From Bacillota bacterium (GTDB lineage Bacteria > Bacillota > Clostridia > Christensenellales > Pumilibacteraceae), in contig WRAF01000020.1 in assembly GCA_009780325.1 (NCBI GenBank), forward strand, positions 1 to 35,623: 35,623 nt of DNA, given 5' to 3'. Position 1 is the stretch's first letter, and each line of letters starts with the position of its first letter. Shown one piece after another: positions 23,205 to 30,985 of the stretch. The notes under the pieces were generated by a model that saw only the letters and a program-made list of their open reading frames with translations, had not been told where the DNA came from and made no database searches. A program made the position numbers and the translations under genes.

Positions 23205-26200
23205 TTAGCTTCTTTTTTTCAATATTTTTATTGCACGCTTATGACCTTTATTAGCCGCAAGTTCAAAATAACCCATAGCCCTTTGCTTATCTTTAGCAAC
23301 ACCCATACCCTTTAAAAAGCATAATCCTATATTATATTGTGCTGAAGGCTCACCTAAATTAGCAGACTCCTCAAATAATTCTAATGCCCTAACTCTGTCT
23401 TTGATGCATCCCTTTCCATTAAAATACAATATTCCTAAATTTAAAATAGCACTTGAATTGCCGCCGCTTGCAGCTTTTTGATACCAATCTATACCTAAAG
23501 CCAAATCCTTTTTAACTCCTTTCCCATCAGCATAACATGCACCCATTTCAAATTGAGCTCCAGCATGTCCGTTTTCTGCCGCACGTCTAAACCACTTAAT
23601 AGCCTTGTCATTATTGCGAATAATATTTTCACCCTTAGCATAGCAAATTGCCAATTTATACATCGCTTCTAAATCCCCAATTGCTGCATCATTTTTAAGT
23701 TTATCAATATCTATTTTATCATTTGATTTTTTTTCTCCGTCTTTTTCTAAAAAATTCAAAAATTTAAACTTTTTTACTAATTTTATAGCACTTTTGTGAT
23801 TCTGATGCGCCGCTTTTTGAATCAAATGCATTCCTTTTTCCCAATTTTTTATTAACCCTAATCCTTTCATATAACATAACCCAAGCATAAACTGACCATG
23901 CGCATAATCTTTATCTGAAGATAATTTAAATAACTCTACAGCTTTTTTTATATCTTTTTTAAGCCCGCCCTTACCCTTTAAATAAAACCAGCCTAAATTA
24001 ACTCGTGACCCGTCATCACCTTTATTTGCAGCCTTTTTATACCATGCCACAGCTTTTATAGCATCTTTTTTAAAATCTCCCTTGCCTTTTTCATATGCCC
24101 ATCCAATACAATGCTGTGCGCTGGTATGACCTTGACTTGCTGCTTTATAATACCATTCTACAGCCAGTTTTTCATCTTTAGGCAAAATTTCACCATTATC
24201 ATAACAATAACCTATACCATACTCGGCATCCATATCTCCTTCATTTGCCTTGATTTTCCACTCTTGTACTATTTGTTCAGTAATTTCATCAGGAGTCTTA
24301 TTAGATTTTTTATACTTATCAAGCGCTAGTTTTGCATTAACATCACCTAATTCTGCTGCTTTATTCCACCACTCAACTGCTTTAACAACATCTTTTTCTA
24401 CTCCAAAACCATCAAAATAGCAATTTCCCAAATAATACTGAGCTCGTTTATTGCCCAACTCTACTGATTTTTCAAACCACTCTACAGCTTTTTGTGCATC
24501 AATTTGAGTCCCTTCACCTGTATAATAAATTTGACCTAAATTGCAAGCTGCTTCATGAGAGTTTTTTTCAGCAGCCATTTTATAATATTCAAAAGCTTTA
24601 TTTAAATCTTTGTCTACACCTTGACCTAATGAATAGCAAATCCCTAATAAATTTAAAGAATCCTCATCACCTTTATCTGCTGCTTTTTTATACAGTTCCA
24701 CAGCAATTTCAAAATTTGGCTCAACTCCTAATCCTTTGTGATAAAGCCTTGCTAAATTATATTGTGCACTTGTATAGTCTTGATTTGATGATTTTGTGTA
24801 CCACTCAAACGCTTTTTGCTCATCCTTATCTATGCCCGAACCATATTGATATAATATACCCAAAATATACTGCATTTTAGCATCACCATGCTTTGCCGCT
24901 TGATAAGTGTATTTAAAAGCTTTTTGATCATCTGGTTTTATTTCAGCTTTGCCCTTGCGATAAATTGCCGCTAAATCATGTAAAGCATCAAAATAATTTT
25001 GTTCTGCTGCTTTTTCATACCACTCTATAGCTTTGAAAATATCTTTATCTAATCCGCCATTTCCAAAATAATAACAATCGCCCAATTGATATTGAAAAGC
25101 TGCATCACCTTTATTCGCTAATTCTATAATACTATCTATATCAATTTTTGCTTTTTCTTCTTTGGATTTAGTTAAAATTTCCAAAGATTTTTTTGCTTTC
25201 TCATGCCCGCTTTCAGCCGCCTTTTTAAACCATGCAATTGCTTTATTTTTATCTTTTTCTACTCCCTCTGCATAAACATATGCTAGTCCTAAATGATATT
25301 GAGCGTCAGCGTGTCCTTTTTGTGCTGCTTTTTCATACCATTTTACAGCTAAAACAAAATCTTTTTCTACTCCCTCTCCTATATAATAACAACTTCCCAA
25401 TAAATATTGTGCTTTTTCATCATCCTTATTCGCCGCATCTAAAAAAAACTGGGCTGCCTTTTTCTCATCTTTTTCTACTCCATTTCCTGCTCTATACATA
25501 AGCCCTAGATGATATATCGCATCAATGTTTCCTAATTTAATAGCCTTTTGAAATAATTCAGCAGCCTTTTTATAATCTTGCTTAATTTCTAACCCGCTAT
25601 TATACATAAAACCAAGCCAATATGCACTATATGCATGCCCTAACTCTATTGCACGATTAAACCATTTAATAGCTTCATCATACAATTGTTTAATCTCCTC
25701 ATCACCGATTTTATCACAATTATAATAATAATATGCTAAATTACAAGCCGAACTGCTATGCCCTATATTAGCTGCCTTTTCATATAATTCTAAAGCTATT
25801 TTTATATTCTTACTAACTCCCTCACCATTATCATAACAAACAGCTAAATTATGTAACGCATGATAAAAACCTTGTTCTGCTGCTTTAGCATACCAATTAG
25901 CTGCCATTTCAAAATCTTTATCTGTGCCTAATCCATTATAATATGCTGCTCCAAGATTATTTTGGCTAAAAGCACAACCCTTATTTGCCGCTTTTAAATA
26001 CCATTCATTAGCCTTTATATAGTCTTGTTCATATCCCAAAACACCAAATGCAAACATAACTGCCATCTCGCTTTGCGCCACTATATCATCATTATTAGCT
26101 TGATCAATCGGATAATTTTGTGCTTTTGCTTTTTCTAGCCATTTGCTTGCTAATGCCATGTTTTTTTCTATGCCTAACCCAAATTGATAACTTAAACCCA

Positions 26201-26354
26201 GCCTAAACTGTGCTGCCGCATGATTTGCATTTGCCGCCTCTTCAAAATATTTTTGCGCTAAACTTCTATCTAATGGCATACCATTAAGCCCTCTAGAATA
26301 ATCTAAACCCATCTTAAAAATGCTATCTAAATTTTTGTCATTTAAAATTTTCAT
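23205..26354 (-). CDS. Giant Sel1-repeat (SLR/TPR-like) protein, about 1,049 aa
   Basis: Almost the whole protein is tandem Sel1-like repeats of about 36 residues, roughly 25-28 units, of the type A-x-LG-x-x-Y-x-x-G-x-GV-x-KD-x-x-x-A-x-x-WY-x-KAA. Such solenoids are protein-interaction scaffolds, often regulatory. There is no signal peptide or membrane helix, so it is probably cytoplasmic. Two non-repeat breaks (around 405-425 and 700-720) split it into about three arrays. The start was set to ATG 26354, with SD GAGGA eight bases upstream, instead of the TTG 15 nt earlier. It has its own promoter and precedes sigK on the same strand, so a sporulation link is possible but not shown. Confidence 0.93.
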   Translation of the reverse strand: MKILNDKNLDSIFKMGLDYSRGLNGMPLDRSLAQKYFEEAANANHAAAQFRLGLSYQFGLGIEKNMALASKWLEKAKAQNYPIDQANNDDIVAQSEMAVMFAFGVLGYEQDYIKANEWYLKAANKGCAFSQNNLGAAYYNGLGTDKDFEMAANWYAKAAEQGFYHALHNLAVCYDNGEGVSKNIKIALELYEKAANIGHSSSACNLAYYYYNCDKIGDEEIKQLYDEAIKWFNRAIELGHAYSAYWLGFMYNSGLEIKQDYKKAAELFQKAIKLGNIDAIYHLGLMYRAGNGVEKDEKKAAQFFLDAANKDDEKAQYLLGSCYYIGEGVEKDFVLAVKWYEKAAQKGHADAQYHLGLAYVYAEGVEKDKNKAIAWFKKAAESGHEKAKKSLEILTKSKEEKAKIDIDSIIELANKGDAAFQYQLGDCYYFGNGGLDKDIFKAIEWYEKAAEQNYFDALHDLAAIYRKGKAEIKPDDQKAFKYTYQAAKHGDAKMQYILGILYQYGSGIDKDEQKAFEWYTKSSNQDYTSAQYNLARLYHKGLGVEPNFEIAVELYKKAADKGDEDSLNLLGICYSLGQGVDKDLNKAFEYYKMAAEKNSHEAACNLGQIYYTGEGTQIDAQKAVEWFEKSVELGNKRAQYYLGNCYFDGFGVEKDVVKAVEWWNKAAELGDVNAKLALDKYKKSNKTPDEITEQIVQEWKIKANEGDMDAEYGIGYCYDNGEILPKDEKLAVEWYYKAASQGHTSAQHCIGWAYEKGKGDFKKDAIKAVAWYKKAANKGDDGSRVNLGWFYLKGKGGLKKDIKKAVELFKLSSDKDYAHGQFMLGLCYMKGLGLIKNWEKGMHLIQKAAHQNHKSAIKLVKKFKFLNFLEKDGEKKSNDKIDIDKLKNDAAIGDLEAMYKLAICYAKGENIIRNNDKAIKWFRRAAENGHAGAQFEMGACYADGKGVKKDLALGIDWYQKAASGGNSSAILNLGILYFNGKGCIKDRVRALELFEESANLGEPSAQYNIGLCFLKGMGVAKDKQRAMGYFELAANKGHKRAIKILKKRS

Positions 26355-26374
26355 ATGTTGTGTCCTCAATTATT

Positions 26375-26403
26375 ATTGTATCAAATTGCTATATAAATTG
26401 CAA
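26375..26403 (-). promoter_or_regulatory. Sel1-gene promoter
   Basis: Minus strand: -35 TTGCAA (26403-26398), 17-bp spacer, -10 TACAAT (26380-26375); a short leader with SD GAGGA (26367-26363). Confidence 0.65.
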
Positions 26404-26493
26404 ACAATTACTCATACTTTTAATGTGTCTCCTTTTTGATTGCATTTTTTTATAAAGCATAATGAAAGTATAGCACACAAAAATATAAAACAT

Positions 26494-26510
26494 GTCGCTT
26501 ATAATGCGAC
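26494..26510 (-). terminator. Weak terminator-like hairpin after the 215-aa gene
   Basis: GTCGC / GCGAC stem with a 7-nt loop just past the stop codon of the 215-aa gene, followed on the minus strand by a T-rich stretch broken by A and G. Weak. Confidence 0.4.
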
Positions 26511-26512
26511 AA

Positions 26513-27160
26513 TTAAATACTAAGCACTCCTTGCCCAAAAGCATCAAGTGCTGCATTGATTTCTAATATATTATAAATCTTATTCTCAATAAAATATCTA
26601 ATAATTAAATCAAATTTAGAACTAAAAGATAATGTAAACCCTGCTTTACCAATCAAATCCAGACATTCATCTAGTTTTAATTCAAGCGCAACAGCCAAAG
26701 CAATAGCAGTATTTTTAGAAGGTTTATAATCACTGTCGCTTCTGATTTTAGAAAATAATCGCCTATCAATAAATACTTTTTTATAAATATCACTGTCTAA
26801 AACACCTTTAGCATCTATAAATTTTAATACACTTTGAGAAAAAGTCTCTTGCCTCTCATTTATTAAATCATCTAAGCTTCGAGATACCTCTCGTTCAGCA
26901 GACATCCTTAAAAAAGACTGGTCGTCAATATTTTCTTTTTTAATTTTTTGCTTGATTCTTGACTTGCTACTATCTTTTTTAAACTTCTTGTCCTTATCTA
27001 TATCTACTTTTTTATGCTCTTTTGATGATTGAAATTGCTCATAAATTTCATAAGATTTTAATGATTCAGAAAAAAAATCAAATTCACTCTCACAAATAAA
27101 TTCATTATCAATGTATTTTTCTAATTTAATAAAAAGCTCAGTATTTAATTTATATTTCAT
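26513..27160 (-). CDS. Hypothetical protein with conserved C-terminal helical (HTH-like) domain, 215 aa
   Basis: Residues 1-50 are mixed; 50-90 are extremely Lys-rich and probably disordered. Residues about 100-213 form a compact helical domain that, from memory, recurs at the C-terminus of many unrelated Firmicutes proteins: VLKFIDAKGVLDSDIYKKV, FIDRRLFSKIRSDSDYKPSK, TAIALAVALELKLDECLDLI, FDLIIRYFIENKIYNI. The FSKIRSD..PSKNTAIALA part resembles a Cro/C1-type helix-turn-helix, so a DNA- or RNA-binding or regulatory role is plausible, but I cannot name the family. It has its own TTGACA promoter and a GAGG SD. The Sel1 gene follows on the same strand with a separate promoter. Confidence 0.75.
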   Translation of the reverse strand: MKYKLNTELFIKLEKYIDNEFICESEFDFFSESLKSYEIYEQFQSSKEHKKVDIDKDKKFKKDSSKSRIKQKIKKENIDDQSFLRMSAEREVSRSLDDLINERQETFSQSVLKFIDAKGVLDSDIYKKVFIDRRLFSKIRSDSDYKPSKNTAIALAVALELKLDECLDLIGKAGFTLSFSSKFDLIIRYFIENKIYNILEINAALDAFGQGVLSI

Positions 27161-27181
27161 AATATCTTATCCTCACAAAAA

Positions 27182-27211
27182 TATATACCATAAAAATTTA
27201 TTTATTGTCAA
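27182..27211 (-). promoter_or_regulatory. Promoter of the 215-aa gene
   Basis: Minus strand: -35 TTGACA (27211-27206), 18-bp spacer, -10 TATATA (27187-27182), followed by SD GAGG (27174-27171) ten bases before the ATG. Confidence 0.6.
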
Positions 27212-27231
27212 GCATTAAATTTAATATAGCA

Positions 27232-27264
27232 AAAAAACCTTGTTCAATTTAAACAAGGTTTTTT
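27232..27264 (-). terminator. Intrinsic terminator after buk
   Basis: Stem AACCTTGTT (27236-27244) / AACAAGGTT (27252-27260) with a 7-nt loop and A/T runs on both sides. It lies just past the buk stop and ends leftward transcription; it would also work rightward. Confidence 0.85.
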
Positions 27265-27269
27265 AATTT

Positions 27270-28340
27270 TTATATATATTCTTTTGCTTTTTCATCACCT
27301 TTTAAAACACGCAACGCCGCACATGCTAATGCCCACATTTCATCCTCACCTGGATATGCATAAACAGGAGCAATGAATTCAACTTTATCCTTAATATATC
27401 TAATTACATCTTTACTATGCGCTATACCGCCAGTCAAAAGTATCGCATCAATTTTACCTGAAGTGATAGTAGAAAGAGCGCCAATTTCTTTTGCAATTTG
27501 ATAGCAAAATGCATCTAAAGCTAAGCGTACATCCTTATCAGTTTTTGCTCTGCCTTCTAACTCTACAAAATCATTAGATTCAAAATACGCTACTAAACCA
27601 CCCTTACCCGTGATAATCTTTTTCATATCATTTTCCGAATATTTCCCACTAAAGCATGCTTTAATAATAGAACCCATCGGAAGCGACCCGCTTCTTTCAG
27701 GAGCAAAAGGACCATCTCCGTCAAGAGCATTATTTACATCAATTACTCGTCCGTTAGAATGCAAACCCACAGACACACCTCCGCCCATATGTGCAACTAT
27801 TAAATTTACCTTTTTATAGTCAATTTTTTTATCAGAACAATACAGTCTAGCAATAGCTTTTTGATTTAGTGCATGAAATATTGATTTTCTTGGAAATTCT
27901 GGATGCCCTGAAATTCGTGCCACATCTGCCAATTCATCAACTACAACAGGATCTGCGATGTACGCAGGCACTCCCAAAGTTTTTGCAATAGAATTAGCAA
28001 TTAATCCACCAAGATTTGAAGCATGCTCACCTTGAACACCAATATGTAAATCCTTAATCATATTGTCACTTATAATATAAGTGCCGCCTTCCATAGGTTT
28101 TAAAAGACCACCCCTGCCTATTACACCATTAAGTGACTTTAATTCAATACCTTTTTCTTCTAGCGTTTTTAAAATTACACTTTGCCTAACATCAAATTGA
28201 TCAGTTAGTTTGTTAAATTTTGCTAATTCTTCGGTACTATGCTTAACATTTTCTTGAAACACCCTTTCTTCATTGTCATATACAGCTATTTTAGTTGAGG
28301 TAGAACCTGGATTAATAGATAAAATTCTTATTTTTTTCAT
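27270..28340 (-). CDS. buk: Butyrate kinase
   Basis: Converts butyryl-phosphate and ADP to butyrate and ATP, the energy-yielding last step of butyrate fermentation. 356 aa, acetokinase (ASKHA) family, with N-terminal ILSINPGSTSTKIAVY, VGVQGEHASNLGG-type core, VAHMGGGVSVG and LTGGIAHSKDV. The start has AAGGAG about 13 nt upstream, a slightly long spacing. It lies downstream of ptb, but about 196 nt of repeated sequence separates the two, and an intrinsic terminator follows. Buk family members can also use isobutyrate or other branched acids, so exact specificity is inferred. Confidence 0.95.
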   Translation of the reverse strand: MKKIRILSINPGSTSTKIAVYDNEERVFQENVKHSTEELAKFNKLTDQFDVRQSVILKTLEEKGIELKSLNGVIGRGGLLKPMEGGTYIISDNMIKDLHIGVQGEHASNLGGLIANSIAKTLGVPAYIADPVVVDELADVARISGHPEFPRKSIFHALNQKAIARLYCSDKKIDYKKVNLIVAHMGGGVSVGLHSNGRVIDVNNALDGDGPFAPERSGSLPMGSIIKACFSGKYSENDMKKIITGKGGLVAYFESNDFVELEGRAKTDKDVRLALDAFCYQIAKEIGALSTITSGKIDAILLTGGIAHSKDVIRYIKDKVEFIAPVYAYPGEDEMWALACAALRVLKGDEKAKEYI

Positions 28341-28372
28341 AATTTAATATAATCTCCTTTTAAATTGTATAG

Positions 28373-28429
28373 CTAGATTCAAAAAACCTAGCCTAAAACA
28401 AGGGCAGTGTCCAAATGACACCTTTTTTA
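28373..28429 (-). repeat. Intergenic repeat, divergent copy (A')
   Basis: Read on the minus strand: TAAAAAAGGT, a GTGTC/GACAC hairpin, ACTGCCCTTG, then AGGTTTTTTGAATCTAG. It follows copy A head-to-tail and shares its order of blocks, but is shorter and more degenerate. It ends about 30 nt before buk. Confidence 0.5.
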
Positions 28430-28539
28430 TAGTATAGTAAAAATACTTCGTCTTTCAGTCGTCTGCATGAAATGGATGAGCTAACCCAAAAAAGCCGAAC
28501 CTCTAAGTGAGGGAAGTGGGCTTTAGTCCACCTTTTTTA
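28429..28539 (-). repeat. Intergenic repeat, copy A, between ptb and buk
   Basis: Read on the minus strand: TAAAAAAGGT, a GTGG/CCAC hairpin, ACTTCCCTCACTT, TTCGGCTTTTTTGGGTT, a variable part, then GTATTTTTACTATACTAT. The 11-bp word CACCTTTTTTA stands at both ends (28419-28429 and 28529-28539, plus strand). The outer end overlaps the ptb stop codon. Confidence 0.7.
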
Positions 28540-29436
28540 CAACTTATTTCCCCCTAAACTTCCGCCCAATGCAATTGAGATAAGTTTATTTTCTGCACTA
28601 TCTGCACGAGAAGTTAATATTATAGGTGCATTTGCTCCTATAATTACTCCGCCTACATGTGCTTTAGAGAAAATTGTAAGCGATTTATATAAAACATTTG
28701 CGCTGATTATTTCAGGACAGAATATAATATCAGCATCCCCTGCTACAGGATGGTTTATTCCCTTTGTTTTTGCAGCCTCAGGTGATACTGCATTGTCTAA
28801 AGCAAAAGGTCCACCTATAATGCATCCATCAATTTCTTTAGATTCATTCATCTTGACAAATTTTTCATATTCAAGCGTAACAGGCATTTTTTCATCGACA
28901 TGCTCTTTAGCGCAAATTAAAGCAACCTTAGGAAGCTTTATCCCAAGCGACGATACTGCTGATACCGCATTTAAAATGATATCTTTTTTGTCATCAAAAT
29001 TTGGATTTATATTAAGTGCTGCATCAGTCATAAACAATGGTTTATGATAAGTAGGCACAAAGAACATGGCTAAGTGAGACAATTTTCTGGATCCTCTTAA
29101 ACCGCAATCTTTATCAAGAACAGCTTTTAATATAGTAGAAGTTTCTACTTTGCCTTTCATAAGAGCACTTGCCTTGCCTTCTTTAACAAGCTTAACTGCA
29201 GTTTTTGCACTTGAAACATCACAAGACTCATCAAATACTTCAAATTTTTTAGCATCTAAGCCTATCTCTTTAGCAATTGCTGATATTTTTTTAGCATCAC
29301 CAATCAAAAAAAATTCAGCAATATTCAGTTCAAGTGCCTGTTTAACTGCACTAAGCACACTATCATCGTGAGCACCTGCAATTGCAATGCTATTTTTCTT
29401 CAATCCTACAAAATTTTTAAGTAATTTCTCTATCAT
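28537..29436 (-). CDS. ptb: Phosphate butyryltransferase
   Basis: Exchanges CoA of butyryl-CoA for phosphate, giving butyryl-phosphate for Buk. 299 aa, phosphotransacetylase/Ptb family: N-terminal FVGLKKNSIAIAGAHDDSVL, ALMKGKVETSTILKAVL, LSHLAMFFVP, and C-terminal GGVIIGANAPIILTSRAD near the CoA pocket. No SD; an extended -10 (TGATATACT) with a TTGA-type -35 at 17 bp ends nine bases before the ATG, so the leader is predicted to be about 3 nt. Repeat copies lie on both sides, A immediately downstream and B upstream in inverted orientation. Confidence 0.94.
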   Translation of the reverse strand: MIEKLLKNFVGLKKNSIAIAGAHDDSVLSAVKQALELNIAEFFLIGDAKKISAIAKEIGLDAKKFEVFDESCDVSSAKTAVKLVKEGKASALMKGKVETSTILKAVLDKDCGLRGSRKLSHLAMFFVPTYHKPLFMTDAALNINPNFDDKKDIILNAVSAVSSLGIKLPKVALICAKEHVDEKMPVTLEYEKFVKMNESKEIDGCIIGGPFALDNAVSPEAAKTKGINHPVAGDADIIFCPEIISANVLYKSLTIFSKAHVGGVIIGANAPIILTSRADSAENKLISIALGGSLGGNKL

Positions 29437-29445
29437 AATAAATAA

Positions 29446-29474
29446 AGTATATCATAAAATGTTTTTGCAATCAA
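29446..29474 (-). promoter_or_regulatory. ptb promoter, extended -10, predicted leaderless
   Basis: Minus strand: -35 TTGATT (29474-29469), 17-bp spacer, extended -10 TGA-TATACT (29451-29446). The predicted start near 29439 leaves about 3 nt before the ATG at 29436. Confidence 0.6.
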
Positions 29475-29562
29475 GTAATTTTTATATAATTAACCCCTAT
29501 AATAGAATAAATTTTTAGTACAATTTTTAAATAATAATCAATTCAAATTACAAAAATTGAAA

Positions 29563-29658
29563 TAAAAAAGGTTTGCTTTGCAAACTTCCCTCGCTTGCTA
29601 GTAGCTCGGCTTTTTTGAGTTCGAGTATTCTCAAACACAGGGTATTTTTCTTATACTA
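29563..29658 (+). repeat. Intergenic repeat, copy B
   Basis: Read on the plus strand: TAAAAAAGGT, a GTTTGC-TTT-GCAAAC hairpin (29571-29585), ACTTCCCTCGCTT, CTCGGCTTTTTTGAGTT, a variable part, then GTATTTTTCTTATACTAT. Same block order as copy A on the opposite strand. Its end overlaps the stop of the MGMT-like gene. Confidence 0.7.
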
Positions 29659-29946
29659 TAAAGAAAATATCTTCATATCAACCTTATCACCTATAAAACC
29701 TACACCCTCATCCTCTAACAATTTACGATGAACATCTATCCCTCCAAAAGCAAAAGCAGAACTTAAGCTCCCATCTTTAAAAACAACCCTATGACAAGGA
29801 ATAGTTTCTGGATCAGGATTATTGTGCAGCGCATAACCTACCTGCCTTGCACACCCATTAAATCCTGCTAACGATGCAACTTGCCCATAACTTGCAACCT
29901 TGCCTTTTGGTATACTTTTAACAATTTCATAAAAAGCTGAAAACAT
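29656..29946 (-). CDS. Small MGMT-fold protein (Ogt C-terminal domain only)
   Basis: 96 aa comprising only the DNA-binding/active-site domain of O6-alkylguanine methyltransferases. The helix-turn-helix (GKVASYGQVASLAG), Arg finger R34 (ARQVG) and PCHRVV with C51 are present. Alkyltransferase-like proteins of this size often carry Trp in place of the Cys; here the Cys is kept, so alkyl transfer is possible, as is a damage-flagging role. The start was set to ATG 29946 with GGGGAGA seven bases upstream; the longest frame adds ten residues from a non-SD codon. It is separate from the full-length ogt at 6931. Confidence 0.88.
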   Translation of the reverse strand: MFSAFYEIVKSIPKGKVASYGQVASLAGFNGCARQVGYALHNNPDPETIPCHRVVFKDGSLSSAFAFGGIDVHRKLLEDEGVGFIGDKVDMKIFSL

Positions 29947-30121
29947 TTTATTATCTCCCCACAGAGTAGTTAACAAGAAGTATTAATAACCCTTGTCGGC
30001 AGGCGCAAAACACCATTGCTAGCAAGCATTTTTGCCTCTAGAATAAAGTACTAAATGTGAAAAATTAATTATATATTACAAAGCATAATGGTGTCAAATT
30101 AATTTAATAGTTTAATTAAAA

Positions 30122-30877
30122 CTATAATATATCAAATACAACCTTAACTGTAGCAAAAACTTCAATATCATTATGCAATACTTGAGTATAACCAGCACTT
30201 GCCATGTGAGGCACAGCAGAATAATCATGTCTAGTAAATCCAAAATGATGATTAGTTTCTTTAATAGCTACAATTCTTATATTATCAAAACCAATTAATT
30301 TTGATAAAACCATAGCTTTTTGTTTTGCATCCTCAACTGCCTTAATAAGCGCATTATTATATGCTTTAGAATTATCCTCAACACCAAACTGAACACCATT
30401 TATTATATTTGCACCTGCAGCAGTAGACAAATCAATAATTTTACCAACAGTAAAGATATCTCTAACTTTTATACTAAGTTGATTACTAACTCTATGACCT
30501 AAAAATCTTTGACCAAAACTATAATCGTATTCTGGATATATATTAAACCAATTTGTATTTATATCCTGCTCATCAATATTTTGAGTTTTAAGAACCTTTA
30601 TCAAACTTTCTACGATTCTAGTATTTTCCTGTTGTGCTTGCTCAAGATTTATGTTTCTAGTTTCAATGCTTAGATTAATACTTGCAAAATCTGGCTTAAT
30701 TTTAATAGCTCCTGTTCCTGTTAAGATTATACCACTATGTTGATTATGATTTATTGATGTATTGAACATATCACAATCGCATGCATCAACTAACAATGCA
30801 GAAAAAGAATTAATGCTTAAACCTAAAGTCAAAATTAAAATACTCAATATTGATAAGGTCAAAATATATTTTTTCAT
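30122..30877 (-). CDS. SIMPL-domain (DUF541) exported protein
   Basis: About 251 aa with an N-terminal signal sequence (MKKYILTLSILSILILTLGL), then the SIMPL fold: GTGAIKIKPDFASINLSIETRN, an NTNWFNIYPEYDY stretch, VSNQLSIKVRD, and DAKQKAMVLSKLIGF. This matches the YggE/BP26/DUF541 family, envelope proteins with oxidative- or surface-stress phenotypes but no defined biochemistry. A VDAC segment after the hydrophobic core is a poor lipobox, so secretion or membrane anchoring are both possible. I used ATG 30877 because it places the positively charged signal start correctly; the upstream TTG adds nine residues. No clear SD. Confidence 0.85.
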   Translation of the reverse strand: MKKYILTLSILSILILTLGLSINSFSALLVDACDCDMFNTSINHNQHSGIILTGTGAIKIKPDFASINLSIETRNINLEQAQQENTRIVESLIKVLKTQNIDEQDINTNWFNIYPEYDYSFGQRFLGHRVSNQLSIKVRDIFTVGKIIDLSTAAGANIINGVQFGVEDNSKAYNNALIKAVEDAKQKAMVLSKLIGFDNIRIVAIKETNHHFGFTRHDYSAVPHMASAGYTQVLHNDIEVFATVKVVFDIL

Positions 30878-30970
30878 GATTATAATTTGACCAAAAATTA
30901 CCAAAAATATGCAACTTAAAGCTTATACAATTAAAACATAAAATTATAGTAAATTTAATCATACTCAAAC

Positions 30971-30980
30971 GGTTATAATA
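30971..30980 (+). promoter_or_regulatory. -10 element of the YetF-family gene, predicted leaderless
   Basis: TATAAT at 30974-30979 with six bases to the ATG at 30986. The -35 is poor. The wider GGTTATAATA also fits the -10 pattern of forespore sigma factors (F/G), but no matching -35 was seen, so sigma class is open. Confidence 0.5.
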
Positions 30981-30985
30981 TCTAC

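Noticed and set aside
28400-28538. Two rightward terminators (GTGTC/GACAC and GTGG/CCAC stems followed by six T)
   Set aside because: No rightward gene precedes them; the T-runs are the TAAAAAAGGT block of the repeat read on the other strand.
30971-30980. Forespore sigma-F/G promoter for the YetF-family gene
   Set aside because: The -10 pattern fits but no GYATA-like -35 at the required spacing was found; TATAAT explains it as well.
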